The position numbers and the translations under genes were made by a program. From Didymodactylos carnosus (lineage: Eukaryota; Rotifera; Eurotatoria; Philodinida; Philodinidae): a stretch of DNA of 47,180 nt. Below, one piece after another: positions 23,530-45,123 of this stretch (position 1 is the stretch's first letter; each line of letters begins with the position of its first letter). Location: contig CAJNOQ010000551.1 of NCBI GenBank assembly GCA_905250885.1, positions 1 to 47,180 on the forward strand, read 5' to 3'. The notes beneath the pieces were generated by a model, which was given only the letters and a program-made list of their open reading frames with translations, had not been told where the DNA came from and did no database searches.

Positions 23530-23690
23530 TAGCGTAGCCACTGGGCAGACTTAGGTGGACTCAGTCCATCCACTAACTGGTTTTGTCCAACCACTCACAG
23601 TTTTATAATTCACACTAGTCTGCGCTAATGTCTACCACTTTAAAAAAATTTGGGACAACGTCAAGCCACTAACAAAATCCTGGCCACTTA
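23530..23690. mobile_element. MITE, family C copy 2, right end missing
   Basis: Starts TAGCGTAGCCACTGGGCA and shares GGTGGACTCAG, ATAATTCACACTA, GCTAATNTCTACCACTTT and CCACTAACAAAATCCTG with the copy at 22688. It carries about 15 extra central bases and breaks off after TCCTGGCCAC, directly before the left end of the 1.75-kb foldback at 23694. Insertion of that element, or later loss, probably removed its right end. Confidence 0.65.
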
Positions 23691-23693
23691 TAC

Positions 23694-25447
23694 TCATAGC
23701 TCTTATCAAATCCTGATCACCCACTAATATAACTTTGAGACTCTTTTACTGGATGGTTTGTGCGATGTAAGCGATTTTTTTCGAGATTCTCTGCGAAAAA
23801 AATTCATAATTCCGTCTAGGAGTATCACTTTGACTTCTAATTCGCACCAAAGACTGCGCCCTTTTCACTCCCCATATATTTTCAAGCAAAACTAATAACA
23901 TATTTGAGATCAGCGGACAAAACTGGGTCGAATATCTCTAACACTATCGAGGGAATTATCATTAAAAGGCCATATTTTTAATTACTGGATAAAATTTGCT
24001 AAACAGCTGGAAGAATCTTTAGATGCTGTGCTCTACCAACAAACTTGGACAGCTTTTTTAATTGCCACTTCTCCGAGTAAGTTGTATTATAAATCAATGA
24101 AGTTTAGAAAAAATTCAAAATTTCCTAATAGATTAACTATAAAGGCATATCATACGAAACTTGACTGGCTCACGTTTCAAAATGTACAGAAAACGCAATT
24201 CAAGGTCTATAAAACTTCTTCGTCTGTCCTAGAGTAATTTATTCTTAAATTTTTCCCATGATCACCTAGTTTTGCGTAACTACGAGATCAAATTTTTTCT
24301 CTTGTTTTGTTGTTCTATTTTTTATTTTTATGATGTCAACAAAACGTACATGTAAATAGAAGAACAAAGCTTTTTTTTTGTTAAAACTAAACTATGGTTT
24401 ATGTATGTGTTATTCTTCAATTTTATTAATGTCAAAAAATCAATACCTCTTTTTGCTGTAATATTCTATATATTCTCTTTTGTTAACCTTTAAGGAACAA
24501 AATAAATAATTTATGTCATAAAAAAAAACTGGGTCGAATAGCATACTGCACATACGGTTTTCGAACGAAAAAATTTTATTGAAAATTTTTCTCTAAGTTA
24601 GAGGTGAGTGTGTAATCTTACTGATAAAAGTCGGTACTCCTCTTCAATGAATTTCCAGAACCACACAATAGTTAATCTTCATACTTTGGCTAGGTAGTCT
24701 GCAGATACTATAGAGTCTTTGCTGCAAATTTGAAGTCAAAGTGATTGCTTCTAGGAGTGATTGCACGAAAGCGGTGACCTAGCGTGCTCAATTTTTTATT
24801 TTAAATTTAATTCTGATTTTACCAGTTTGTAGCTCTACTAAAGTTGAGTTTATTCTGAAATTTTTAGCCTATGTTTCATTGATCGGGAATAAATATTTTA
24901 TCTCGACACATCACTCTATTTCACAGCATTAATGACTTTTTGTATGGTCGACCATACAAAAAGTCATTAATGCTGTGAAATAGAGTGATGTGTCGAGATA
25001 AATATTTATTCCCGATCAATGAAACATAGGCTAAAAATTTCAGAATAGACTCAACTTTAGTAGGGCTACAAACTGACAAAATCAGAATTAAATTTAAAAA
25101 AAAAATTGAGCACGCTAGGTCACCGCTTTCGTGCAATCACTTCCTAGACGGAATTATGAATTTTTTTCACAGAGAATCTCGAATTTTCAACAAAAAAAAA
25201 ACGATCCTCATCTGTAAAATAGTTGTATTTTACTGACTACTAACAGCCAACTCACGAAATCCATATCGTCGATAGAGTAGAGTCGTGGCTAGACCTTTGT
25301 AAAAAGAAAAAGTTTTCATATCTCTTAGGTCAGAAGCTATTACTACTTTATGGACAAAAAAATAAATCGCTTACATCGCACAAACTATCCAGTAAAAGAG
25401 TCCCAAAGTTATATTAGTGGGTGATCAGGATTTGATAAGAGCTATGA
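23694..25447. mobile_element. Large foldback transposon with 88-base terminal inverted repeats
   Basis: The left end (TCATAGCTCTTATCAAATCC, then TGATCACCCACTAATATAAC and onward) and the right end in reverse match almost perfectly for 88 bases. A second matched block (GAGATTCTCTG...CATAATTCCGTCTAGGA) lies at 23780-23823 against 25143-25190. The centre, about 24760-25145, is a palindrome with no spacer, turning at GGTCGACC (24946-24953). No transposase is present, so it is non-autonomous. A retrocopy is nested in its left half (23935-24524). Allowing for that insert the element was about 1.15 kb. Confidence 0.88.
23935..24524 (+). pseudogene. Poly(A)-tailed retrocopy (5'-truncated LINE or processed pseudogene)
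   Basis: The segment is bracketed by a 16-base direct repeat, AAAACTGGGTCGAATA, at 23919-23934 and 24525-24540. It ends in a run of A directly before the right copy, with AATAAA about 20 bases upstream (24501-24506). This is the mark of insertion from an mRNA. From its first bases it is open for about 100 codons, to a TAA at 24236-24238, including KGHIFNYWIKFAKQLEESLD and HTKLDWLTFQNVQKTQFKVY, then a 3' untranslated region of about 280 bases. No intron-like breaks are seen. The open frame suggests a fairly young copy, either the C-terminal end of a non-LTR retrotransposon or of a host gene. I do not recognise the protein. Confidence 0.8.
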
Positions 25448-26368
25448 CACACAAAATTAGAAGTCCTTAGCTATCATGGCTCTTAATAATCCTGAAAGGG
25501 TTAAAAGAATCTATATGAGAGGTAGAAAGAAAGAAAAGATAAGTATGAGATGACAAATGGGTCCACCTATGACCTATATGACCTTATAGGTCTAATAGTT
25601 TAATGTAAACAAAACATTTTCTTCTTTACTAAAAAATAGGTGGTACAACGTATGTACCACGGTGTCCTCAAAGGGTTAATTCTGGATGGATGTTAAGTCA
25701 ATGGTCAAATTAAGATCACATTCCATAGAGTTAAGATAAAAGAAGAATTGATTTTTAAGATTTTGATAAAACCTCAACAACTGGGTCAATTCTGTACTAA
25801 GGTTGAGTTGAGATTCTTATTTAAACAGAGAGTTATTAAAAATATTGATGAAACAATTCTCTGGGTGAAAGAAATTAGTTGGAGTCTATCACATGGCAGA
25901 AAATAAAAGCGGCTACTGAAAAGTATTCAAAAATTTAAAAACTTAGTAAAAAAAAACTATCAACAACAATAAATTCAATGGTGGATCATTCCAATTCGCC
26001 AGACGTGTTTTCAATGTATAATGTAGCAAAAACTGTGTCGAAAAATATTTAGAAGTCTTTGTGTTTTTCTATTCATCCGAAAAAAATCGTTCTCAAAGAA
26101 GTATGCACTTTTAGATGTTTTTTTTCATTGCTAAGAGATGTAAAACAGATATCCAAGATGAGGGATATTGAGAAAGAAAAATCCTCTTATAAGACCACGA
26201 AATATTGATTTACCAAGGCAAATATTGTTCATCAATCTAAATGATTGAAAAAAGCCATCTATTGTACTTATTTGATTATTTTATTTATTATTAGATACAC
26301 GCTTATATATATGAACGAATGAATATTTAATTTTGTTTGTGTTAATAAAATTGTGTACATACATACAA
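25448..26368. other. Intergenic, no gene seen
   Basis: AT-rich sequence between the 1.75-kb foldback element and the 1.37-kb hAT-like element. No coding frame or clear repeat could be supported. Confidence 0.5.
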
Positions 26369-27736
26369 CAGGGTTGCCAACTGCAAAGATCTACAGATCG
26401 AAATGGATCTACTTCTCAGAAATGGAAGAATTCAGGAAAAAAATTGAACGACACTTTTTTTCGCTGGTATTATTGTAAATAAGTATAAGCTTTTCTTTTG
26501 ACCTCTACATTACATTTTCATAGTCAATGCATTTTTTCTCAAGAAAAAAAGCAGCCTATTCTAACACCCATTGAAATAATATCAACTATTTTTTTTAAAC
26601 AAGATAAACTGAAAAAAAAATTGAACAGTTGTCAATATAAACTAATGACGGATGTTAAGGAAGGTTCTGCTGAACACCTTTGTTCCATACTCACCTTTAT
26701 TCCTACATACATTTTCTTTTATCATTCTATACAGATTTCAGCTTATTTTCTATTCTTTCAAATGAGGCATAAAGTTTCCTCCAGAATGATAGAGAAATAG
26801 AGATATCGTCAAAAAATACTTTGGACAAGCAAGTAATTCATATAGGTTAAAACTGACACTGCCACATTCGACTTTGCTTACTTATTTTTTCCACAAAATT
26901 AAAAATAAACATATTACACAGTGATTTTCTAAAATTAAGACTATGTCTTTATGCCTGTCAAAAATAGTCAATTTTATGGTCTTTACACATTAGCTGTTAT
27001 TATATTCCGATAATGGATGATTATTGTTGATATTCAGTCAAAATATCTTCACTTTTACAGGAAAAAAGCTTTCTACGTTGTAGACAGTTCTCTAGGCTTT
27101 TGAATCATTTAGATCATATGGATATGATTCAATTCAAGAAATTCTTCAACTTATTCAACATTTACTCAAAGTAATCATGTGCGATCTTTAAAAGTGAATT
27201 AGATGTTCTAGTAACAGCATTCAATTTCTACGAATGTAAACTGATATCTCACACAGTTGAGATTGCTAGGCTATTTAAAATGAGTAGATTTTTATTCAAA
27301 ACCTAAGATTTTTGACGACATTTCTTTTCAAAATATTTTTTAATCATAGAAAGCCATAGTGTAGACAACTGTGAAACATCAATTGAAAAAAAGTAGAAAA
27401 TAAGCTGAAATCTGCTGTAAAACTGAATGAGAAAAGTGTGAGTCATAGCATAGCAGAAAAACTATACGATCGAAGTAGGACGGAAACTTTTTTACCAACC
27501 GTTATTCGTGACAAGCGTTCGCTTTTCAACTATATCTCAAGTCTCCTCTACTGGAAGGTAAACGTTTTAGATATTGTTGATGATTATTATTGATCTTCTG
27601 TCTTTAGAGGAATGTGTCAAACTATTTCAAAAAAAAAAAGGTCCCTTTCCTTCTATACTCTAGCAAAAAGTAAAAAATCATTTGGACAAAAAAAAATCTC
27701 AGAGTCGAAGAAATTGGGTGAGAGTTGGCAACCCTG
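26369..27736. mobile_element. hAT-like element, 1.37 kb, CAGGGTTGCCAACT ends
   Basis: Perfect 14-base terminal inverted repeats, CAGGGTTGCCAACT, a sequence typical of animal hAT ends. The flanking octamers ACATACAA (26361-26368) and AAATACAG (27737-27744) match at 6 of 8, consistent with an aged 8-base target duplication. The interior has a plus frame at 26498-26800 (100 codons) that shows no hAT transposase motif. Probably a deleted, non-autonomous copy. Confidence 0.78.
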
Positions 27737-28607
27737 AAATACAGTATAAGTAGACAAATAAAGTTTTTCACAAAAAAAACAGAGAACACACTACAATTAA
27801 ATCATCATATTGAGAAAAAAAAGCAAACCATGTCCAAAGAACTAGAAGAAGAAGAAAAACCGGCTATATACAACACACGACAACACATCGCGCGCTCTAT
27901 TTCATAGTAAAATGTACAACAAAGAAACAACAACAAAAAATGAAAGACACAAACAAACAAAATGCAAAGCGTTCACCTAAGGAGAGAGAGAGAGACAGAG
28001 AAAGTGAAAGAAAGAAACTGTTATTGAGACCAATTTTTCATAGATTTCTTCTTCATATTTTTAAATTTCTCTTAAATAAACAAAGAGGACAAAAAGAATC
28101 TGTAAAGAAGAAGAAAGCCAGCAAAAGTAATAAGAATATAAATGAAGAACGTGCAATAAACAAACAAAAAAAAAAAGAAACGAATAAAATATCGTCACAT
28201 CCTAATTACACCGAAGAAAGAAAAAAAAGAAAAAAGCATCAAACATCATGAAGAAAAGGTATACTTAAAAGTTATTATTATGCATTGCTTGCTCGGCTTC
28301 TAACATATGTCGTTTCTCAATTGTAAAAGCACTCTGCACAATAAAACTTTGTGTGTCAAAGGCAAAACTGCACTTATCTGTTCATTGAAAAAAAAAGAAA
28401 ACGAGTGTACTACACAAAGTGCTTGACTTAAACATATAAATAAAAAAAAGTGCAAGAAAACAAATAAGAACAAAAAAAGTCACACATTTTTTAAGTCATA
28501 CTATTTGTTTTGTTTCAGAGAACATATTATTCACGTTAGATAAACGCACATGCACATTCAACAAAAAGGTAACTATGTACAAAAAAAGAAAATGAAATAT
28601 AAAACGA
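27737..28607. other. Region downstream of the HIPK stop codon
   Basis: A-rich and purine-rich on the plus strand, with a GA tract at about 27984-28015. The Lys/Arg/Glu-rich plus frames (27725-27907, 27940-28251) follow from that composition and are not supported as genes. The HIPK 3' untranslated region should lie here, but no certain poly(A) signal on the minus strand could be chosen. Confidence 0.5.
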
Positions 28608-38092
<9,485 letters not shown>

Positions 38093-40574
38093 ATGTTGTC
38101 CGTACCGATACGACTTATGTTATTTCAAGTTGGCTTATTAAAAAGATGATACGAGAGATAACACGAATAAACAATTAAATAATCAATAATGAATCGATTT
38201 AAACCGGAAAAATGTTATTCGCGTGTTAGAAAAAAAGAAACACAACAGAAAACAAATATAGACAACGATATGCGTATCTCCGTTTACATATCTAAAAATA
38301 AACAACAAAAGTAACTATAGTAATATAAACGTCATTAATGGAGGTAGATAGTTATTCATTTGCATAATTTGCATTCCAAAATAAGTCATGCGCAAATCTT
38401 GTTGATACGAAGAGGTGTCATCAATTGTGAGCAAAAGTATTTTTCTTCTCGTTGTTTCTAAATAATTTTCTCATAAATATTAGACAACAGATATATCAAC
38501 AGATCTATTAAGTTTTTTTCTTTTTGCCACTCAACCATCAGCATTGATCTAGGATAAGAAAGAAACCAGTTATTTCAGTATACTTCATAAAACGCAACAT
38601 TCTGTCATACTTTTGATCAACTGTTAGTACTTGGAAATATTTACATTATATTAAGGTTACCAGTGCAATTTTTCAATATTATATTCCGTATTTTCATGTG
38701 TTTATTCAACTATTCAAGAGCTGGACAGTTGTCACACAAACCTCATTAGACGTATTTAACCAAATTGTTAACACAAAAGCCATTTTAAATGCCGCTTTAT
38801 ATTGTTTTCCGTTGAAAAAGTGAGGATAGGCGTTTGATAACTCCACATTTTATAGATTTTTAATGCACAACAGATCGTCTAATTTTGAGACTACTCCAAC
38901 TATTACTTTTATTATTTTCCCCCCTACTTCATCTTCTGTTCAACAAAATTGTATGTACACACGTATAAAAATGTAATACAAACAACATCATACTCTGACG
39001 GAAAAGAAATTTTCTTCTTTCATTCTCTCTCTCTCTCTCTTTTACTTCTGTGCTACTATAAACGTAAAGTGTTGATTTCCATATGCTTAATGTCTCTTCT
39101 CTCTCGTACGAACAATCAGCTGCTGTCAATAATTTCCTCTCATACTCGTTTTCCTTCGGTAAAAAAAAAAATATAATGAGAGAAAAAGCACCTACGAAAA
39201 GTAAATTTACTGGTATTTTGTTTAGTGAGTGTGTGTGCACATAAAATGTATCTGAACATAATGGTTATATAAATATAGAAGAGAAGAAATAGAATGCACA
39301 AAACGATTCATGATATAAAAAGGAAAGAAAAGTCTCTCTTTTGAAACTTAATCACATTTATATATGCCCTATTGCACATAGAGATTGGAATGTTAATTAC
39401 GTTCTTTTATATTTTCTTCTTTTTTTTTTTATTTGATCGAGAGAGAGAGAGAGAGAGAGAGAGAGCAAGAGCGAGTGCAATGACGAAATAAAAATAAGAA
39501 AATAAAGTAGAACCTTTTACGTGTGTGTACATGTCTACCTATGTCCATATCTAGACATCAAATAAAAATTTCAGTAGTTTTTAAGTCTTACATAATCTAG
39601 TTCTTCCACATAATGCATTTAATAAAAGAATTTCTTTTGTCAAGGGCAAAACACATCATTTTATAGGCTCTTTTATGGTTTCTGTTTAGTTACTATTTAT
39701 AATTAATTCTAGAAGTAATAGGACGTTCTTTGACAATGAACGTACTTAGTTATTTACAACAATAGAGTTCTACGTAACAGGCAATCACGAATAATAAAAT
39801 GAGTTTATATTACTACAACGAACTAGAATACTTATTTTAGACCCACTCTTTTCAATTCATATCTATTGTATTAAAAAAAAATAAAAAGAGTATAAAAAAT
39901 CATGCTTTTGACAATGGACAAGAGGTTCCTACAGAAAAAAATGTTTAAACAATGATATTTCTCTTATATTATGAGTAGATATGACTGTCTAATGGGAAGG
40001 GATAAGGCGCCGGAGTTAAAAAAAAATCAAAAACATTTCTCAGTATATAGTAGTCAAAATTGATCGATCAACAATGTGGAACTTTTTTGATAATCGATAG
40101 AAAAAATACAATTTAATCATCAAACTAGATTCTTTCAATGAATTAGAGCAATACAAAAGTTCTTCTTATCTTCTAATGTTTTTTTTTTCGATAGATAAAT
40201 AAACGTCATATAAATATTACTCGTTTAATTTTTAATATAAATATAAAACAAATATCTAACACTAATAAATAATAGATCAGCGAATAAAACATGAAATAGA
40301 AAACAAAAAAAACGAGAAATTCTTTCGAAAATGAAATTATCACCTAAAATCAACACGCTAAAACCAGTTTTTAGACTTATAAAAAACAGCCCTAGAGAAT
40401 AATAGAAAAATACGAATGTCTAAAACATATAACTAAACACACACCGATAGTTGCTGATTGCCATTCGGCTTTTCTTTCTTTTACAAAAAGCTTTTTGTAA
40501 CACACTCTAGAATTTTATTGACTACTGAATTTTATATAGCGTAGATATTTCTCTACAAAATAAGATATGACAAG
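38093..40574. other. Upstream flank of HIPK, no gene seen
   Basis: This should hold the HIPK 5' leader and promoter; no specific promoter element can be named. It contains a CT tract (about 39023-39041), a GA tract (about 39439-39466) and otherwise AT-rich sequence. Short frames at 38929-39240 arise from these tracts. Confidence 0.45.
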
Positions 40575-40622
40575 ACTTTTTTCCCAGGGGGAAAAAACAC
40601 TTTTTTCCCAGGGGGAAAAAAC
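40575..40622. repeat. Two tandem copies of a 24-base self-complementary unit
   Basis: The unit ACTTTTTTCCCAGGGGGAAA followed by AAAC occurs twice without a gap or mismatch (40575-40598 and 40599-40622), followed by AC and more T. Each unit is close to a hairpin (TTTTTTCCC against GGGAAAAAA). Confidence 0.9.
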
Positions 40623-40888
40623 ACTTTTTTTTAGTATAGCATCTCAGCACCCAGAACTATCGATTTAGTCTATCATTAACGTTCTCACTTCGTAAAATTC
40701 AAGATGGCGGATGGGTAAAGGGATCGAACCCGACTATAACTTTTTTTTATTATTTTTCTTCCATTTGAATCAAAACTAAAGTATTGTTGTCTTGTTAGCA
40801 GTATGATGTAAATACAACCAAACTTCCTTCTCCAAGTTTATTCGTAGATGAAAGGATCCGACCCCGCTATCGTACATTTTGTAAGGCA

Positions 40889-41202
40889 GGGGGTCGTATC
40901 ACGAAAAAAGTTAAGTCTAAGTTTAAGACCGACTTAAGTCCAGGGAGTTAAACCGTATTACGAATACACTTAAGTTAGCGCTTTGTTTACTTTGTAAAAG
41001 TCGTTGACAACAGAGACAAACTTGGGACAAAAACCCGCAAAATAACGAAATATTTATTCTCTAATCTTTAGAATGCCGTTTTCGTCGAATCGTATCATTA
41101 AATGCCTGAGCTATTTGAAAAATGCGTCAATGACTCAAGTTTTCGGTCTTTACTTTAAGACTACATTTCCCATGGTTTAAGTTTCTTTGTGATACGACCC
41201 CC
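40889..41202. mobile_element. MITE with GGGGGTCGTATCAC terminal inverted repeats
   Basis: Perfect 14-base inverted ends, GGGGGTCGTATCAC, on a 314-base element. Mirroring continues weakly inside, with a CTTAAGTT motif and an AGTCTTAAAGT/AAGTTTAAGAC pair. No target duplication is obvious. The ends recall PIF/Harbinger-type MITEs, but without a TWA duplication that is only a guess. Unlike most of the window the ends are GC-rich. Confidence 0.75.
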
Positions 41203-44200
41203 AGTACCCTACGGCACCTTTCAGCACTCTAATCGGCACTAGGTGCTGCTTTTTCCCCTTTTTCTCTTAATTCAGTGGTTAGATAATAAACGTTTACTAA
41301 ACGCCTCACGATCAGTACTGATACTGGTACTAGTTATCACCGATTTATGAGTTTTTGTCAAGAAGCGATTGCGGTAAAAAAGAAAAAAGATGAAGAATTC
41401 TACTATGCCTTACTATAGAAAAATGACTGATCCACATAACTAAAAATTGAATATTTTGTACTTTGTAATCAATCTGATCGAAAAAAAGAGTAAAATATAC
41501 CGGTAAATATGTCTGCATGTCTACTTCTAATAGTTAACATCTGACTGCTACCTAGATTAAAACAATAAAATAACTAAATAAGTTATATTTCAACTTATTA
41601 ACAAACTTATTAACATTATTTTATTTTTATCTATCAGTGACAGTAATAACATACATAACTCTTCTTGTTGACGAAAAGTATCATTTGTTTCTTGTTGTTT
41701 CTTGCTATATTTTTTTTTCTGAAAAAACAGAAACATTCAAAGATAAAATTCGATTAAACAAAATGAGATCTTATATGTCACCACTGTGTAGAAATCGAAA
41801 ATTTTTAAATTTTATCTATCATACACCTACTTTCTAAGCAGAAAAAAAAGAATTAAATTTTGAATAGGCTATTTACTACAAAATGATAAAGTACAAATTT
41901 AATTGTACCTTTTTACCTTAGTTACTATCCGCTTATTTGTTCAATGTATTTTCTTTCAATATATATCGTGTTCAACGGATCGTTCTTAAGCATTTGCTAA
42001 TCGCTGCTCTTTACTTTTATCTTTATTTGTTTGATGAATCTAATACATTTGATGATGATTCAAACAAATTCATAAAGTAAAATATATTTGAGCAAAATCG
42101 ATGTTCACAACTATTCATAATCGTTGTTGCTTGACCATTATAAAGATGAAAATATAGGCAAACTCATCTATATTTTAACACCTGAATTGAAGAAAAACAA
42201 ACAAACAATTCATATTTATGAATAGACGACTCATTTCTATCTTTAGAGAGATACATTTTCTCTTTTTCAAGGTAATTTCTGTTTACATGAACGTTGTTTA
42301 GGACAACGGGTAATATTTAATTGTCGATTTTGTTTAAACATATTTCACTTTTTAGATTTATTTGAATAAATGAAACTAACTCATTGAATGTAAGTGGAAT
42401 ACGATAGAAGTTTTTTGGACGAACAGCAGTTTTCAAGAACAAATGACAACAAGTCAAGATGAGATATAACGAATCAACTATAAAATAATAAAATCACCAT
42501 TAAAACATATTTTGTACCTCTGATTCTCTTTCAACGGGTGTAATTCAACAAAAAAATAAAATAAATGAAAAATTTGTCGTTCTAACTACTTTCATTTAAT
42601 ATTAAACTCGAACTATGATCATTTTACTTAATTCGTCTCCATTGTATGGTTGTATTATACTGAATTATACATCAAAAAAATTTTTTGTTCAACTCTAAAA
42701 TTATCTAATATTATTTATCCTATATTGTTACTAAAGATATCAAAGGAAAGAAAAAGTAATAAGTGAATAAATGATGAATACGAATACTAATATATTCTTT
42801 GTCAAATAGATGTGTGTGTACACAAAAACTTCAAATAATTTAAATTCTGAACGTATTTTCACAATTTTTAATTTTATTCTTACTCAAGCAATTCTTTTTA
42901 AATCAAGTACGGAAAGATACTTAAAATCTGAGAAAAACTTATGCATTTGTTTCTGCAAATATATGATAGAAAGAAAAGTCAAAGTAGTCAGTTCATCATT
43001 TATTTCTTATCTTGACACTTCTTCGGAAGACGAAAATACTTCAAAATACGGTTGTATTCAGCTTTGATTTGATTTCAGTCGGTGAGAAGCATTTATCAGA
43101 AATGAAAAACCAAAAAGGTATAGCCTGAAATAGCAAGGAAATAAACATCTGTTTTTCGGTAAAATAATACAGGCAATAAAGAATTTTTCTTAACAATTTG
43201 TTCAGTTCCGGTTTACGAGAAGATGCGCTGAACTTTACAGAGATGTCAAAATATAGTAAAATATCATAATGTCGATTTTACCTCAGTATAATAAGGCAAC
43301 AACAATTGTTTGTAAAGCTAGCTCGTTCAGAATTTACCTCATTTCAAGCTCATCATGATTCATTCTTGTTAGACATTCGCTTATCATATGTGCAGCTTTA
43401 CTTTTGAATAGTGGTGGTGAAATCCTTGAAAAGTTCAGTGGAATAAAGATAGAAAACTCTGAAGGAATAAAAAAGACAGATAAAGAAGTTTGGAAGATGA
43501 ATATAGTTGTTATTCAAAAAACCTTGTTAAGAAGGTTGAGACTACGTTAAGATAAAAAAATTTCTAAACGGTTAATAATAAAATCGACATTATAGTCTAG
43601 TTATATATTCTGACACCCGTTCAATCTCTGGCTCTAGAATGACAAAAACTGCAGGTATCCATCTTGTTTCTATCATATGTTACTCAACAAATAGGTTTTC
43701 GTCGGAAAATGCATAAAGTTTGCTCTTGTTCCGCATAGTTTGACTTTTTTGAGAGTGACTGTACATGTGAAATGTGTTCTAAGCCATCTCTTGCTCTTGT
43801 CAAGGGCTGATTGAAAGCTGAAGAAAGGAGAGTAGCTGAAAAATTCAAAATAAATTCTAAAATTGGATTTTGGCATTGAAGGAAGGGTTGTTCGGGATCG
43901 GCTTTAAAGTGAACAAATGTTCTAAATTAATCATTATTCAGCATGCAAACAACACCACGTTTTCAATTTACCTCGCTGCTCGTTTGGACGACTTTCTGAG
44001 CATACAGTGGAAAAAAGAAGGAGCGATCCAAAAAAGAAACATTCTGTTTACCGTTCGGAAAAGCGAAACCTAACTACACTGCTGACATCCACCAGTAGAA
44101 TAAGACACTAGCAGATTTGAGTATGTTTTAATCTATGCATGAAGCAGCTGAGAAGATTAGCGTATACTGGGTTGTGCTTTCGAAAGCTTAAAAAGTCAAA

Positions 44201-44938
44201 GCTTTAGAGCTCAGATGCAAAAGAAACAAAGTTAATTTTACAACATTACAAATAACAATTTGTCGAAACACTGAAAAACGTTAATCTATTAATTTTAAAA
44301 AACTCTACGGTCTCGATGTACATAGAAAAAAGCATATTCTGCTATTCTTGACTCAAAGAACTCTCTCGTATTTGCGTCAGTCTAAATTAACTGATTGAAT
44401 GACGTGTCTCGCAGAATAAAAGTAAATAAGCTGACTAAATCCATCTTGTGGTCTTTAACATTAACCTCTAATTGATTATATTTTCCCATTCACTTGTGAG
44501 AAGTGTATTTTTACTTCTTTCTAAATGAGACAAAATTTTCCATGAAAAAGAAACACGTCAAAGAAATGTCTTTGTAATCGCAAAAAGCACTGACAGAGAG
44601 GCTTTTTACACAGTCTGATTGAGTGATACCTCAACCAATCTGTGACTTTTTTTAATCTTTGTTACAGAAAAAGTTCCCAAGACTAATTTCTTGATAAATA
44701 CGTACAGATGCTTGTACATGCGCGAATATAGGCACGTCTCAATGAGACGAAATATATGAGACTCTCATATAATTTCAGACAAGGAACTTCCAAGCCGCAT
44801 GCATGTACACGTATGTGTGAATTATAAGATAACTTGATTTGTTATATTAGTTCCAGTGCATTATTTAGAAGCAGTGCTTTCAATGATTAGTGAGATAAGC
44901 GAGAGCAAAATGAGTTTCCATTTTCAATAATGAATTTC
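41203..44938. other. Intergenic, no gene supported
   Basis: AT-rich, with several 60-85 codon frames on the plus strand (41637, 42810, 43870) that lack recognisable motifs or splice context. One inverted-repeat element is present (43242-43616). A short stretch near 43650-43692 is similar to one inside a HIPK intron. Confidence 0.45.
43242..43616. repeat. Inverted-repeat element of about 375 bases
   Basis: The left end GATGTCAAAATATAGTAAAA then TAATGTCGATTTTA, and the inverted right end GGTGTCAGAATATATAACTA then TAATGTCGATTTTA, share about 30 of 40 positions by eye. No coding content is apparent between them. Confidence 0.6.
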
Positions 44939-45017
44939 CACTTTATTTTTCACGCTGGAAAAATATATCCCACTTTATTTTTCACGCTGGAAAAATATAT
45001 CCCACTTTATTTTCCAC
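44939..45017. repeat. 32-base tandem repeat
   Basis: Two exact copies of a 32-base unit (44939-44970, 44971-45002; begins CACTTTATTTTTCACGCTGG) are followed by a partial third (CACTTTATTTTCCAC). CCACTTT-like words recur nearby (TTTCCATTTT; AAAGTGGAAAGTTCCACT at 45514-45531), framing the coding relic at 45124. Confidence 0.85.
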
Positions 45018-45123
45018 TTTGCTTTTGAGAATTTCCATTTTGTCGTTTTTTCAACTTTTCTGCCGTAGAAAAGAAGAAGTACGCTAATTTTTAGTTAATT
45101 TTGTTTTAGATGAGTTATCTAAG

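Noticed and set aside
27725..28251. Lys/Arg/Glu-rich plus-strand frames behind HIPK
   Set aside because: They reflect a purine-rich strand with GA tracts; no domain, no splice signals, and antisense to the likely HIPK 3' region.
40700..40890. GGTTCGATCC-like B-box words suggesting a tRNA or tRNA-derived SINE on the minus strand
   Set aside because: The T-arm stem does not pair and no A box or cloverleaf could be drawn; the similar word at 40855 is only a partial match.
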